Shown here: positions 64,000 to 64,000 of the stretch, piece by piece
How the letters are laid out: the number at the start of each line of letters is the position of its first letter
How positions within the stretch are numbered: the first letter of the stretch is position 1
From: Fragilariopsis cylindrus CCMP1102
Taxonomy: Eukaryota > Bacillariophyta > Bacillariophyceae > Bacillariales > Bacillariaceae
Assembly: GCA_900095095.1 (NCBI GenBank)
Contig: FMBT01000291.1
Coordinates: 1,116,001 to 1,180,000, forward strand
Direction of reading: 5' to 3'
Length of the DNA: 64,000 nucleotides
Notes under the pieces: model-generated
The model's database searches: none
The model's input: the letters and a program-made list of their open reading frames with translations, nothing else
What the model was told of the DNA's origin: nothing
Translations under genes and position numbers: made by a program

Positions 64000-64000
64000 A

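Overview
This is nuclear DNA from a eukaryote with short GT-AG introns (about 80 to 330 bases, often with GTAAG or GTACG donors). It is most likely a diatom, probably pennate. The strongest evidence is a mitochondrial triosephosphate isomerase-GAPDH fusion (37.5-39.6 kb), a second GAPDH beside it, and a delta-aminolevulinate dehydratase whose signal peptide ends in the ASA|F plastid-import motif typical of algae with secondary red plastids. Proteins are rich in Asp, Ser, Asn and Gln runs, and non-coding DNA is AT-rich with many microsatellites. I see no bacterial, viral or CRISPR features.

Layout. 0.3-6.2 kb: MutY adenine glycosylase (-) diverging from a RHL1-like topoisomerase VI subunit (+). 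6.2-8.8 kb: a decayed, gene-poor stretch with a tRNA-Val and a broken tRNA copy. 8.8-19 kb: NDUFAF7-like methyltransferase (+) converging on a very large Nup214-like FG nucleoporin (-) with duplicated EF-hand and RanBP2-zinc-finger modules. 19.7-23.1 kb: ATP11/ATPAF1 and PCF11 (both -). 24.3 kb: NAC-beta (+). 25.9 kb: a hairpin MITE. 26.6-32.9 kb: a Tudor-like/LRR-like protein and a PICH/ERCC6L SNF2 helicase containing a 12-nt microexon (both +). 33.2-39.6 kb: a mitochondrial CBS-pair protein, splicing factor SF1 and the TPI-GAPDH fusion (all -). 40.3 kb: cytosolic GAPDH (+), divergent from the fusion. 42.1-56.2 kb: a SNF5/R1-zinc-finger/PHD/bromodomain chromatin protein and a large MMS22-like candidate with a Tudor-like N-terminus (both -). 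56.5-64 kb: MED7, HemB/ALAD, a PhyH-like dioxygenase and DDX49 helicase (all +).

The genes are independent nuclear units, not operons. By function they fall into genome maintenance and chromatin (MutY, RHL1, PICH, SNF5-like, MMS22-like), RNA synthesis and processing (MED7, PCF11, SF1, DDX49, the nucleoporin), and mitochondrial or central metabolism (NDUFAF7, ATPAF1, CBS protein, TPI-GAPDH, GAPDH, ALAD).

About 23 single-base reading-frame breaks interrupt nine of the genes, and about two thirds read as one-base deletions. Most of these are probably consensus errors of a long-read assembly, so the affected genes are annotated as single genes with the breaks listed. The observations most worth a second look are the SNF5-R1-PHD-bromodomain architecture, the EF-hand nucleoporin with its recent internal duplication, the microexon inside helicase motif II, the apparent gene conversion between the two neighbouring GAPDH genes, and the expanded Fe-S loop of MutY.
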